A DNA stretch of 12,550 bases from Longimicrobiales bacterium (GTDB lineage: Bacteria; Gemmatimonadota; Gemmatimonadetes; Longimicrobiales; Gaopeijiaceae). Where the stretch lies: positions 1 through 12,550 of the forward strand of contig JANQME010000037.1 of NCBI GenBank assembly GCA_028280205.1, given 5' to 3'. The notes under the pieces are model-generated. The model had not been told where the DNA came from, ran no database searches, and saw only the letters and a program-made list of their open reading frames with translations. The translations under genes and the position numbers were made by a program. This document shows positions 1 through 8,198 of this stretch, one piece after another (position 1 is the first letter of the stretch; each line of letters starts with the position of its first letter).

Positions 1-1
1 T

Positions 2-160
2 ATCTCTGCCAGTTGTACTGCTTACAAGACAGACCTTTATAAAGATGTACAAGGTATTGTAATGAAAGTTCAGTCGCGTTATGATGTGTATGACATCACT
101 TTAGACGACGGACAAACCTATTTCTGTTCTTACGGAGAGGTGAAACCAGGAGATTCAATC
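2..160 (+). CDS. Partial AT-rich coding fragment of foreign origin
   Basis: The frame is open from the window edge and reads as plausible protein (for example VQGIVMKVQSRYDVYDITLD and YFCSYGEVKPGDSI) up to about position 160. After that it becomes an arginine-rich shadow frame, ending at the stop at 254-256. An internal ATG lies at 62. By hand count 63 of the 160 bases are G or C (about 39%), far below the rest of the window. I do not recognise the family; the style resembles phage or AT-rich bacterial proteins, but that is only an impression. Both ends are missing: the 5' end lies beyond the window and the 3' end is cut by the composition break. It is most likely from a different genome than the rest of the window. 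Confidence 0.4.
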
Positions 161-168
161 CCGACGAC
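155..168. other. Composition and reading-frame junction
   Basis: Base composition changes sharply at about position 160, from AT-rich sequence ending in agattcaatc to GC-rich sequence beginning ccgacgacctggggctc. The coherent frame switches at the same point: frame 2 to the left, frame 1 to the right. The right-hand frame has in-frame stops to the left of the join (for example TAA at 40-42), so the downstream gene has lost its 5' end. No repeat or attachment-site-like duplication is visible. A metagenome assembly chimera is the simplest explanation; a real recombination or integration edge is possible. Confidence 0.6.
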
Positions 169-252
169 CTGGGGCTCAGCCTCGCGCCCGAGGCGGAGAC
201 GGCGTCGGACGAGGAGGGCGACGAGGGGTCCGACTTCGACCTCGATCTGGCC

Positions 253-1251
253 ATGACCGAGACGATGTCGCCCGAGGAGGCCCAGCGTGCCTTCGTCGAG
301 CGCCTGGAGGCCGAGCGTGCCTCGGAGCGCGAGATGGGGATCACGCCGGAGATCACGGGATTCACGATGGACACTCCCGGCTCGCTTGCGGACATCGCTC
401 CCCCGGAGCCGACCGAGCCCCCGCCGGCCTCGAAGCGGACGACGCCCCGGCCGGAGGCGCCCACACCCGCGCCGGCCTCCGGAGGCGGAGCGGGCAGATG
501 GGTGGCCGCCGTGGTCGTGCTCACGCTCGTGGGCGCGGGAGGCTGGTACGGACTCCGGAGCTCCGGCGGTACGGACGGCGTACCGGACGTGCCGGTCGAG
601 CCGATCCCCGTCGAGGCCGAGCCGGAGCCGGAGCGCCAGCCGGTGATCGGGCGAACCCGTGCCGCGGTGCGCGAGCGTGCGCACGAGCGCTTCCTCACGA
701 CGACGCAGGCCGAGTTGAGGGATCTTCAACCGGTTCCGGACGCCTGGCCGGGTGGCGGCTATCTGGCGACGCCCTCCGCGATGCCCGAGGTGCTCGACGT
801 GTGGCAGACGTACCTGGCCACCTCGCAGCAGGTGCGTGCTGCGGACACCCAGCGCTACCGGGCCGCGTACGAGGCGGCGCTCGACGACGCGATCATCGAG
901 GGTGAGGAGCGTGCGACACGCCTCGCGGACGCCCTGGTCTCGTTCGATTCGACGGCGGCCCCGCGCGCCGCGCACTACGACCGCGTGGAGGCGCTCGCTT
1001 CGGCGGCGATCCAGAGTCACAACGCGCTGCTCGAGGTCGAAGGCCGGCTCATCTACGACGGAGCCCCGGATGCTCCGGCTACGGGTCCCGTTGGCGCGGG
1101 AGTGACCGCACGCGACGAGGACGCCGAGCTGCTGCTCCAGCAGGTGGCCGAGCTCCTGGGCGGGATGCTCGAAGCCGAGGGCGGTCCGGGGTCGGGCGAG
1201 AACGTCCGCGCCTGGGTCTGGGACGGCTTCCTCGACGCCGTGACGCGGTGA
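253..1251 (+). CDS. Single-pass membrane protein of unknown function, probably 5'-truncated
   Basis: I do not recognise this family. From the ATG at 253 it has 332 residues: an acidic, proline-rich N-terminal region (1-80), one transmembrane helix (about 83-100, WVAAVVVLTLVGAGGWYGL), a second Pro/Glu-rich linker (about 108-135) and a mostly helical C-terminal domain to 332. There are no cysteines, so no heme or Fe-S motif. Basic residues before the helix suggest N-in, C-out topology. The same frame stays open upstream to the junction at about 160 and encodes a strongly acidic stretch (EEGDEGSDFDLDLA), so the ATG at 253 is probably internal and the real N-terminus is missing. Its stop overlaps the next gene's GTG (GTGA, 1248-1251), which suggests it is co-translated with the redox genes and may be an accessory or assembly subunit. 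That role is inference only. Confidence 0.7.
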   Translation: MTETMSPEEAQRAFVERLEAERASEREMGITPEITGFTMDTPGSLADIAPPEPTEPPPASKRTTPRPEAPTPAPASGGGAGRWVAAVVVLTLVGAGGWYGLRSSGGTDGVPDVPVEPIPVEAEPEPERQPVIGRTRAAVRERAHERFLTTTQAELRDLQPVPDAWPGGGYLATPSAMPEVLDVWQTYLATSQQVRAADTQRYRAAYEAALDDAIIEGEERATRLADALVSFDSTAAPRAAHYDRVEALASAAIQSHNALLEVEGRLIYDGAPDAPATGPVGAGVTARDEDAELLLQQVAELLGGMLEAEGGPGSGENVRAWVWDGFLDAVTR

Positions 1252-2765
1252 GCGCAGCCGCGCCGCATACGGCCCCGCCCCGGTGGGCGAAGGTCGTGGA
1301 CCACACGCGCTGTATCGGGTGCCACGCGTGCACGACGGCGTGCAAGTCGGAGAACGAGGTTCCGCTTTCGGTGACACGTACGTACGTGAAGTACGTGGAC
1401 ACGGGTCACTTTCCGCAGGCCCGGCGATCCTTCCAGGTCACCCGCTGCAATCAGTGCGAGGACCCACCGTGCGTCACCGCCTGTCCGACCGCGGCCATGT
1501 TCCGCCGGGAGGACGGGATCGTCGACTTCGACAAGTCGATCTGCATCGGGTGCAAGGCGTGCATCGCCGCCTGCCCCTACGACGCGATCTTCATCAACCC
1601 CGAGGACCACTCGGCCGAGAAGTGCAACTTCTGCGCTCACCGTCTGGATATCGGGCTGGAGCCGGCGTGCGTCGTCGTATGCCCGACCGAGGCGCTCCTC
1701 GTGGGTGATCTGGACGACCCGGCGTCGAAGGTCGGACGGATCGTGCACCGCGATGCCGTCGCGGTGCGGCGGCCCGAGAAGGAGACGCACCCGAAGCTCT
1801 TCTACAAGGGGGCGGATCAGGTCACGCTCGATCCGCTCGCCGCCCGTCGCCCCGACGGCGGACTCTTCCTGTGGAGCGAGCAGGGCAATGTGCCCCATCA
1901 GGTCCCGTCGGGGCATCCGGGCCGCCCCACGAGCTCGGCGGCTGCCGTGCTCTCCTACGACGTTCCGCACAGAGCGCCGTGGGACTGGCGCGTGAGCGCG
2001 TACACCTTCACGAAGTCGATCGCGGCCGGGGCCTACCTCGTGCCCCTCCTCCTCGGCGTGACGGGGCTCTTCCCGCTCACGTCGGGCGTGTGGGGCACGT
2101 CCGCACCGCTCGTGGCCTTGCTCGCGCTGCTCGCGACGGGGGGACTCCTCGTCTGGGATCTCGAGCACCCGAAGCGCTTCTGGATGGTGCTCGCGAGGCC
2201 GCAGTGGCGCTCCTGGCTCGTACGGGGCGGCTTCATCCTCACGGGCTTCGGCGGACTCCTCGCCCTGCACCTGGGTGCGACGCTCGCCGGACGGGCGGAC
2301 CTGACCCCGGCGCTCGGAGTGGCCGGCGGGCCCCTCGCGGCTCTGACGGCGATGTACACCGCGTGGCTCTTCGGCCAGGCGCGCGCCCGTGACCTCTGGC
2401 AGAGCCCTCTCCTGCCGGCCCACCTCCTCGTCCAGGCGGTCGTGGCCGGAGCCGCCGTACTCGTCCTCCTCGGCGAGACGGGCGGGGCCGTGACCGGCTG
2501 TCTGCGCCTGGCCCTCACGACGCACCTCGTGCTCGTGGCCGGCGAGGCCTCCATGGGTCACCCCACCGCGCACGCCGCGCACGCCGCCCGGGCCATGACG
2601 CACGGGGCGTGGGCGCATCTCTTCTGGGTCGGCCTCGCGCTCGGAACGGTGGGGGTCGCGTTCGCCGCGTCCGCGCCGCTCATCGCGGCGGGTGCCGCTC
2701 TGGGCTCGCTCCTCCTGTCCGAGCACGCCTTCGTCCAGGCGGGTCAGTCGGTGCCGCTCGCATGA
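1248..2765 (+). CDS. Fused four-cluster [4Fe-4S] ferredoxin and NrfD/PsrC-type membrane subunit
   Basis: Electron-transfer and quinone-binding subunit of a membrane oxidoreductase, with two normally separate subunits in one 505-residue chain. Residues 1-150 hold sixteen cysteines in four motifs: C22-C25-C28-C32, C67-C70-C75-C79, C99-C102-C105-C109 and C126-C129-C141-C145. This is the pattern of PsrB/DmsB/SoeB-type proteins with four [4Fe-4S] clusters. After a linker (about 160-240), residues about 245-505 form eight predicted membrane helices typical of NrfD/PsrC: KSIAAGAYLVPLLLGV at the first helix, DLEHPKRFW after the second, and a C-terminus ending EHAFVQAGQSVPLA. No Tat or Sec signal is visible, so the Fe-S part should lie in the cytoplasm. 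The GTG start overlaps the upstream stop by 4 nt, and the stop overlaps the catalytic subunit's ATG (ATGA, 2762-2765). Family is secure; substrate is not. Confidence 0.9.
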   Translation: MSAAAPHTAPPRWAKVVDHTRCIGCHACTTACKSENEVPLSVTRTYVKYVDTGHFPQARRSFQVTRCNQCEDPPCVTACPTAAMFRREDGIVDFDKSICIGCKACIAACPYDAIFINPEDHSAEKCNFCAHRLDIGLEPACVVVCPTEALLVGDLDDPASKVGRIVHRDAVAVRRPEKETHPKLFYKGADQVTLDPLAARRPDGGLFLWSEQGNVPHQVPSGHPGRPTSSAAAVLSYDVPHRAPWDWRVSAYTFTKSIAAGAYLVPLLLGVTGLFPLTSGVWGTSAPLVALLALLATGGLLVWDLEHPKRFWMVLARPQWRSWLVRGGFILTGFGGLLALHLGATLAGRADLTPALGVAGGPLAALTAMYTAWLFGQARARDLWQSPLLPAHLLVQAVVAGAAVLVLLGETGGAVTGCLRLALTTHLVLVAGEASMGHPTAHAAHAARAMTHGAWAHLFWVGLALGTVGVAFAASAPLIAAGAALGSLLLSEHAFVQAGQSVPLA

Positions 2766-5683
2766 CGCTCGACGACCTCGAGCGCCGCGTCTCGGCGGCG
2801 CGGGAGGAGGCCGAAGCGCGCGGCGAGACCTTCTACCCGGGCGCGAGCCGGATCCACCTCGCAGCGTACCCGCCAAGGGAGCGCTGGAACGACTGGGTCG
2901 AGCTCGACTCCCGGTCGTGGCCCGAGCGGGTCGAGAAGCGGTACATGCTCGTACCCACGACGTGCTTCAACTGCGAGTCCGCGTGCGGGCTCCTCGCGTA
3001 CGTGGATCGGGATTCGCTGCAGGTGCGCAAGTTCGAGGGCAACCCCGAACACCCGGGCTCGCGCGGTCGCAACTGCGCCAAGGGGCCGGCCACGATCAAC
3101 CAGATCACCGACCCGGACCGGATCCTCTTCCCGCTCAAGCGCGCCGGGGCCCGAGGGGAGGGGAGGTGGGAGCGGGTGAGCTGGGACGAGGCGCTCGACG
3201 ACATCGCCGCCCGCATTCGGGCTTGTCTGGAGGAGGAGCGGCACGAGCAGGTCATGTACCATGTCGGCCGGCCGGGTGAGGACGGCTACACGACGCGGAT
3301 GCTCGCCGCGTGGGGCGTCGACGGGCACAACTCGCACACCAACGTCTGCTCGAGCGGTGCGCGCGCCGGCTACCACTGGTGGATGGGGATGGATCGGCCG
3401 AGTCCGGACCACGCCAACGCCGACGTCATCCTTCTGGTGAGCAGCCATCTGGAGACGGGTCACTACTTCAATCCGCACGCCCAGCGCATCATCGAGGGGA
3501 AGGAAAACGGCGCGAAGCTCATCGTCCTCGACACGCGCCTCTCCAACACCGCCACCCACGCCGACTTCTGGCTCTCTCCGTACCCGGGCTCGGAGCCGTC
3601 CATCTTCCTCGCGATCGCGAGCTGGATGATCCGGGAGCGCCGCTACGATCGGGACTTCGTGCGCCGCTGGTGGAACTGGCAGGAGTACATGGAGGCCGTG
3701 CACGACGAGCCGGAAGCCCCCTTCGAGCGTTTCGAGGAGGCACTCGGGGAGGCGTACGCGTCGTACACCTTCGACTTCGCCGCCGGGGAGTCGGGTATCG
3801 ACGCCGACGAGCTGCGTGCGGTGGCGGAGGTGGTGGCGTCGGCCGGGACGCGACTCGCCACCCACAACTGGCGCAGCGCGGGCGCGGGCAACCTCGGCGG
3901 TTGGCAGGTCGCGCGTACGCTCACGCTGCTCAACGCGCTCCTGGGGGCGCTGGCCACCGAGGGAGGGACGTTCCCGAGCGCGTGGAACAAGTTCACGCCC
4001 CGGCCGCCCCACCTCCCGCACCAGCATCCGCGCCGGTGGAACGACGTCCTCTGGCCCGACGAGTACCCGCTCGCGCTCATGGAGATGTCGTTCCTGATGC
4101 CGCACCTGATGCGCGACCAGGACGCCTTCGTCGATGTGTACTTCACGCGCGTCTACAACCCGGTGTGGACGAATCCGGACGGCTTCAGCTGGATCGAGAT
4201 GCTCACGGACGAACGGCGCATCGGGCAGCACGTCGCGATGACGCCCACGTGGAACGAGACCGCGTACTTCGCCGACTACGTGCTCCCCATGGGACACTCT
4301 TCGGAGCGGCACGACCTCACCTCCTACGAGCAGTACGACGGGCAGTGGATCGCATTCCGCCAGCCGGTCCTGCGCGCGGCGCGCACCCGTATGGGCGAGA
4401 GCGTGTCCGATACGCGGGAGGTGAACCCGGGCGAGGTGTGGGAGGAGAACGAGTTCTGGATCGAGCTCACCTGGCGCATCGACCCCGACGGCTCGCTCGG
4501 CATCCGTCGCTTCTTCGAGTCGGTCGAGCAGCCGGGCGAGAAGATGACCGTGGACGAGTACTACCGCTGGATCTTCGAGCACTCGGTCCCGGGGCTCCCC
4601 GAGGCCGCGGCGGCCGAGGGACTCGCGCCGCTGGAGTACATGCGTCGCTACGGGGCGTTCGAGATCACGCGCAAGGTCGGCCGCGTGTACGAACAGGCGA
4701 TCCCGGACAACGAGCTGGAGGACGTGCGGATCGACGAGGTGGGGCGCGTCTACTCCGCCGCCGAGCCGCCCCCGAGCCCGAGGGCCCCGGGAGGCACGAA
4801 GATCGACGCCGATTCCGAGGGCCGTCGCCGCGTGGGGGTTCGGATCGACGGCGAGATCGTGCGTGGTTGGCCGACGCCCACGGGCAAGCTCGAGTTCTGG
4901 TCGCGGACGGTCCACGACTGGGGGTGGCCGGAGCTCGCCGTGCCAACCTACGTAAAGAGCCACGTACACCGGCAGAAGCTGGACTCCGATCAGCTCCCGC
5001 TCATCACGACGTTCCGGGTGCCGGTGCAGATCCACACGCGCAGCGCGAACGCGAAGTGGCTCGACGAGATCGCGCACACGAATCCGCTCTGGATCCACCC
5101 GACCGACGCGGCCCGGCTGGGGATCGCTCGGACCGGCGATCTCGTCCGGGTCGAGACCGAGATCGGGCACTTCGTGCTCAAGGCGTGGATCACCGAAGGG
5201 ATCCGTCCGGGCGTGCTCGCGTGCAGCCACCACATGGGCCGATGGAAGCCCGAGGGGCATGCGGGGCAGCGGATCGGGATGATGACCGTCGCGCTCGATC
5301 GCGACGGATCGCGCTGGGGTCTGACACGCCGGAAGGGCGGAGGTCCTTTCACCTCCTCCGATCCCGATACGCTGCGCGTCTGGTGGACGGACGTCGGGGT
5401 GCATCAGAATCTGACGCACCCGGTGCATCCGGATCCTGTCTCGGGTGCGCACTGCTGGCACCAGGCGGTGCGGGTCTTACCGGCGCAGCCGGGGGACGCC
5501 TTCGGCGACGTCTCGGTGGACACGGCGAGGGCGCGCGCGGTCTACGAGACGTGGCTCGAGCTGACGCGGCCTGCGTCGCGGCACTCGCCCGACGGCACGC
5601 GCCGGCCCTGGTGGATGCTCCGTCCGGTGCGGCCGGAACGCTCGGCGTACGAGCTCCCCGATCGCGAGGCCGTCGGTGCCTGA
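2762..5683 (+). CDS. Molybdopterin oxidoreductase catalytic subunit (SoeA/PsrA-like)
   Basis: Catalytic subunit of the MopB/CISM superfamily (molybdenum or tungsten bis-MGD enzymes), 973 residues. The N-terminal [4Fe-4S] domain has C68-x2-C71-x3-C75-x29-C105, followed by Lys107. Cys196 in HTNVCSSGAR is the likely metal ligand, as in polysulfide, thiosulfate, arsenate and sulfite enzymes; nitrate reductase NarG uses Asp and DMSO reductase uses Ser. The C-terminal cofactor-binding domain spans about 745-970 (for example NPLWIHPTDAARLGI). The N-terminus (MTLDDLERRVSAAREEAEAR) is soluble with no twin-arginine signal or hydrophobic segment, which predicts cytoplasmic location as for SoeA. The ATG at 2762 overlaps the previous stop; longer in-frame starts would lie inside the NrfD gene. 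Substrate is uncertain: sulfite is favoured because of topology and the SulP neighbour, but polysulfide, thiosulfate, tetrathionate, selenate or arsenate cannot be excluded. Confidence 0.88.
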   Translation: MTLDDLERRVSAAREEAEARGETFYPGASRIHLAAYPPRERWNDWVELDSRSWPERVEKRYMLVPTTCFNCESACGLLAYVDRDSLQVRKFEGNPEHPGSRGRNCAKGPATINQITDPDRILFPLKRAGARGEGRWERVSWDEALDDIAARIRACLEEERHEQVMYHVGRPGEDGYTTRMLAAWGVDGHNSHTNVCSSGARAGYHWWMGMDRPSPDHANADVILLVSSHLETGHYFNPHAQRIIEGKENGAKLIVLDTRLSNTATHADFWLSPYPGSEPSIFLAIASWMIRERRYDRDFVRRWWNWQEYMEAVHDEPEAPFERFEEALGEAYASYTFDFAAGESGIDADELRAVAEVVASAGTRLATHNWRSAGAGNLGGWQVARTLTLLNALLGALATEGGTFPSAWNKFTPRPPHLPHQHPRRWNDVLWPDEYPLALMEMSFLMPHLMRDQDAFVDVYFTRVYNPVWTNPDGFSWIEMLTDERRIGQHVAMTPTWNETAYFADYVLPMGHSSERHDLTSYEQYDGQWIAFRQPVLRAARTRMGESVSDTREVNPGEVWEENEFWIELTWRIDPDGSLGIRRFFESVEQPGEKMTVDEYYRWIFEHSVPGLPEAAAAEGLAPLEYMRRYGAFEITRKVGRVYEQAIPDNELEDVRIDEVGRVYSAAEPPPSPRAPGGTKIDADSEGRRRVGVRIDGEIVRGWPTPTGKLEFWSRTVHDWGWPELAVPTYVKSHVHRQKLDSDQLPLITTFRVPVQIHTRSANAKWLDEIAHTNPLWIHPTDAARLGIARTGDLVRVETEIGHFVLKAWITEGIRPGVLACSHHMGRWKPEGHAGQRIGMMTVALDRDGSRWGLTRRKGGGPFTSSDPDTLRVWWTDVGVHQNLTHPVHPDPVSGAHCWHQAVRVLPAQPGDAFGDVSVDTARARAVYETWLELTRPASRHSPDGTRRPWWMLRPVRPERSAYELPDREAVGA

Positions 5684-6602
5684 ACCCCGGTCCGAGCTCA
5701 TGCGCGGGTTGGCGGTCTTCGCCGAGCCCCCGCGGGACGGACACGAGACCGTGGCGGCGGCCCTCGGACTGCCCTGCGTGCCGGACGCCGCCGCATACTC
5801 GGACGTCTTCGTCTTTCAGCTCTACCCGTACGCCTCGGTCCACCTCGGACCCGAAGGCATGATGGGCGGAGGTGCACGCGACCGCGTCGCGGGCTTCTGG
5901 CGTGCCGTCGGCCGCGAGCCCCCCGCGGAGCCCGACCACCTCGCCGCGCTCCTCGGGCTTTACGCCGCGCTCGACCCGCCGTCGGCCTCCGTGGAGTCGC
6001 GGGCGCTGGCGCGCGGTGCGCGGCGTGCGCTGCTCGACGAGCATCTCGTCCCCTGGGTCTTCCTCTTCCTTGATCGGGTCGAGGAGCTCGCCGCATCGAC
6101 GTACGGCGCGTGGGCGCGCCTTCTGCGCGACGCGCTGCGCGCCGAGGTCGTCGGGCACGCCGAGGCGACGGGAGCGGAGCCGGACGATCGGGTCCTTTCG
6201 GCGCACCTCCGAGCCGCCGGCGAGCTCCCGGATCCGCGCGGGGAGGGGAGCGCCGCGCTCGTGACGGGCCTCCTGGCTCCGGCCCGCTGCGGGGCGCTGT
6301 TGACCCGCGCCGATCTGGCGAGGATCGCGGGCCGGCTCGACCTCGGGCTGCGGGCAGGGGAGCGGCGCTACGCGCTCGAGCACCTTCTCGCTCAGGACGC
6401 CCCGTCCGTGCTCGAGGCGCTTGCTCGGGAGTGTCGCCGGCAGGCCGCGCTGCACGAAGCGCACTGCACGCTCCTGGGGCACGAGGGGGACGTGGACGCG
6501 AGCGCGCCGGCGTTCCTGTCCCGTCGCGCGATCCGTTCCGCGCGGCTCCTGGAGTCGCTCGCACGAGAGGCGTCCGCCGAGCTCCGGCCCGCCGCCCGGT
6601 GA
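5676..6602 (+). CDS. TorD-family molybdoenzyme chaperone
   Basis: Cytoplasmic chaperone of the TorD/DmsD/NarJ family, which binds the apo-catalytic subunit and assists cofactor insertion and quality control. The 308-residue, all-helical product shows the family's conserved stretch at residues 44-64 (VFVFQLYPYASVHLGPEG followed by a Gly-rich turn) and the EHLVPWVFLFLDRV segment near 122-135. It is longer than typical TorD proteins of about 200 residues; the extra part is C-terminal, helical and unrecognised (from about 185). The GTG start at 5676 lies 8 nt inside the catalytic gene, and its stop overlaps the SulP start, so it is almost certainly co-translated with the enzyme it serves. Because that enzyme appears to lack a Tat signal, the role is more likely NarJ-like maturation than export proofreading. 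Confidence 0.85.
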   Translation: MPEPRSELMRGLAVFAEPPRDGHETVAAALGLPCVPDAAAYSDVFVFQLYPYASVHLGPEGMMGGGARDRVAGFWRAVGREPPAEPDHLAALLGLYAALDPPSASVESRALARGARRALLDEHLVPWVFLFLDRVEELAASTYGAWARLLRDALRAEVVGHAEATGAEPDDRVLSAHLRAAGELPDPRGEGSAALVTGLLAPARCGALLTRADLARIAGRLDLGLRAGERRYALEHLLAQDAPSVLEALARECRRQAALHEAHCTLLGHEGDVDASAPAFLSRRAIRSARLLESLAREASAELRPAAR

Positions 6603-8164
6603 GGACCGAGCCGCCAGGCCGGATCTCCCGCTCCGACGTCTTCGCCGGGATCAGTGTCGCGCTCATCCTCGTGCCCCAGTCCATGGCGTACGCCGAGCTC
6701 GCGGGGCTGCCGCCCCACCACGGGCTCTACGCGGCGTCCTTCCCCCTCATCGCGGCGGCCTTCCTCGCGTCGTCGCCCTACCTCCAGACGGGCCCGGTCG
6801 CGCTCACCGGCCTCCTCACCTTCGGTGCCCTCGTCCCGTTGGCGCCCGTCGGCTCGGCGGAGTACGCCGAGCTCGCTGCCCTGCTCGCGCTCGTGGTCGG
6901 GGTCGCCCGGCTCCTCGTCGGCTTCCTGCACGCAGGCTGGCTCGTCTACCTCATGTCGCACGCGATGATGACGGGCTTCCTGTCCGGGGCGGCGATCCTG
7001 ATCCTCGCATCGCAGCTCCCGGGGGCTCTGGGCAGCGCCGTTCCGCCCGACGCCGGCGTACTCCCGCGCGCGTGGTTCGCCCTCACGCATCCCGAAGGCT
7101 GGGAGGTGGCGTCGATCGGGCTCTCGATCGTCACGGTCGGGCTTGTCGTCGGATCGGCGCGCCTCCACCCACTCGTGCCCGGCGTGCTCTTCGCGGCCGC
7201 GTTCGGGCTCGGCTTCTCCGTGCTCTCCGGGTACGAGGGTGCGACCGTGGGCGAGATCCCGCGGGGCCTGCCGCCCCTCCGCTTCGACCTGCCCTGGAAC
7301 AGGCTTCCGGCGCTCCTCGTTCCGGGAGTCGTCATCTCGGTGATCGGATTCGCCGAAGGCGTCTCGATCTCTCGGCTCTTCGCCTCCGAGGAGCGGCAGC
7401 ATTGGGACGCCGACCGAGAGTTCCTCTCCAAGGGGCTCGGGAACGTGGTGGCCGGCCTCACGGCCGGGCTTCCGGTGGGCGGATCGCTCTCGCGCACGAG
7501 CGTGAACCGCTTGGCCGGTGCCCGCAGCCGGTGGAGCGGGCTCGTCACGGGCGTTGCGGTCCTCTGCTTCCTGCCCTTCGCTTCCGTCCTCACGGCGCTC
7601 CCACGCGCGATCCTCTCGGCGATCGTGATCGCGGCGATCTGGCGCGTCGTCCGGCCTGCTGCCCTGCTGGGACTCTGGAGGCTGTCGCCGCCCCAGGCCG
7701 TGGTGGGGTGGGTGACCTTCGTCGCGACGCTCGCGCTCGCTCCGCAGATCGACCGGGCGATCCTGATCGGGCTCGCGCTGTCTGCGGCCGTCCACCTCGG
7801 GTGGCAGCTCCGGCCCGACGTCGAAGCCCGCCGGGAGGGCGACACGCTCCACGTGGCGCCGCGGGGGGTCCTCTGGTTCGGTTCCGCGCCGGTGCTCGAG
7901 GACGAGGTCTTCTCACGGCTCGCGGACGAGCCGGACGTGTCGCGCGTCGTGCTGCACTGTCACGGCCTGGGTCGGATCGACCTCTCCGGAGCCTATACGT
8001 TGGCGGAGATGATCGGGCTCGGCGCCTGCGCCGGCATCGAAGTACGGCTCGAAGGGGTCCCGGAGCACGCCGGGCGCCTCCTTCGTGCGGTGGGCGCCAC
8101 CCGTTCCGATCCACCCGCCTCTCGGCCCAGGGCTTCCGGAACCGGACCGGGGTCGACTTCGTAG
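6599..8164 (+). CDS. SulP-family anion transporter with STAS domain
   Basis: Inner-membrane anion transporter of the SulP (SLC26) family, 521 residues. The SulP signature is near the N-terminus (PQSMAYAELAGLPPHHGLYA, residues about 25-44), many hydrophobic helices follow to about residue 400, and the family motif GGSLSRTSVNRLAGARSRWS lies near 298-317. A C-terminal STAS domain (about 410-505) contains the typical VVLHCHGLGRIDLSGAYTL strand-helix unit. Family members carry sulfate, bicarbonate or other anions. The GTG at 6599 overlaps the TorD stop (GTGA), which fixes the start; a much longer in-frame ORF begins at 6110 but lies inside torD. Its place as last gene of the molybdoenzyme operon suggests it moves the enzyme's substrate or product, for example sulfate out or sulfite in. 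Substrate and direction are inference. Confidence 0.88.
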   Translation: MRTEPPGRISRSDVFAGISVALILVPQSMAYAELAGLPPHHGLYAASFPLIAAAFLASSPYLQTGPVALTGLLTFGALVPLAPVGSAEYAELAALLALVVGVARLLVGFLHAGWLVYLMSHAMMTGFLSGAAILILASQLPGALGSAVPPDAGVLPRAWFALTHPEGWEVASIGLSIVTVGLVVGSARLHPLVPGVLFAAAFGLGFSVLSGYEGATVGEIPRGLPPLRFDLPWNRLPALLVPGVVISVIGFAEGVSISRLFASEERQHWDADREFLSKGLGNVVAGLTAGLPVGGSLSRTSVNRLAGARSRWSGLVTGVAVLCFLPFASVLTALPRAILSAIVIAAIWRVVRPAALLGLWRLSPPQAVVGWVTFVATLALAPQIDRAILIGLALSAAVHLGWQLRPDVEARREGDTLHVAPRGVLWFGSAPVLEDEVFSRLADEPDVSRVVLHCHGLGRIDLSGAYTLAEMIGLGACAGIEVRLEGVPEHAGRLLRAVGATRSDPPASRPRASGTGPGSTS

Positions 8165-8198
8165 TGCAACGGGGCCCCAGCCTCTACCTTGGTGGAAC

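Noticed and set aside
1053..2876. 607-residue minus-strand frame opposite the ferredoxin-NrfD gene
   Set aside because: Low-complexity Arg/Glu/His composition; opposite strand of a gene with sixteen correctly spaced cluster cysteines.
2744..5461. 905-residue minus-strand open frame opposite the molybdoenzyme gene
   Set aside because: It is rich in Arg, His, Val and Pro with no recognisable motif and lies antisense to a gene with clear cofactor and cluster motifs. Long antisense frames are expected in DNA this GC-rich.
3310..5862. 850-residue plus-strand frame overlapping the molybdoenzyme and TorD genes
   Set aside because: Arg/Gly/Ala-rich shadow frame without any family motif. The competing frame carries all conserved residues.
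6110..6598. N-terminal extension of the SulP frame inside torD
   Set aside because: Arg/Gly/Ser-rich sequence with no SulP similarity. The GTG at 6599 with a GTGA overlap fits the family start and the pattern of the operon.
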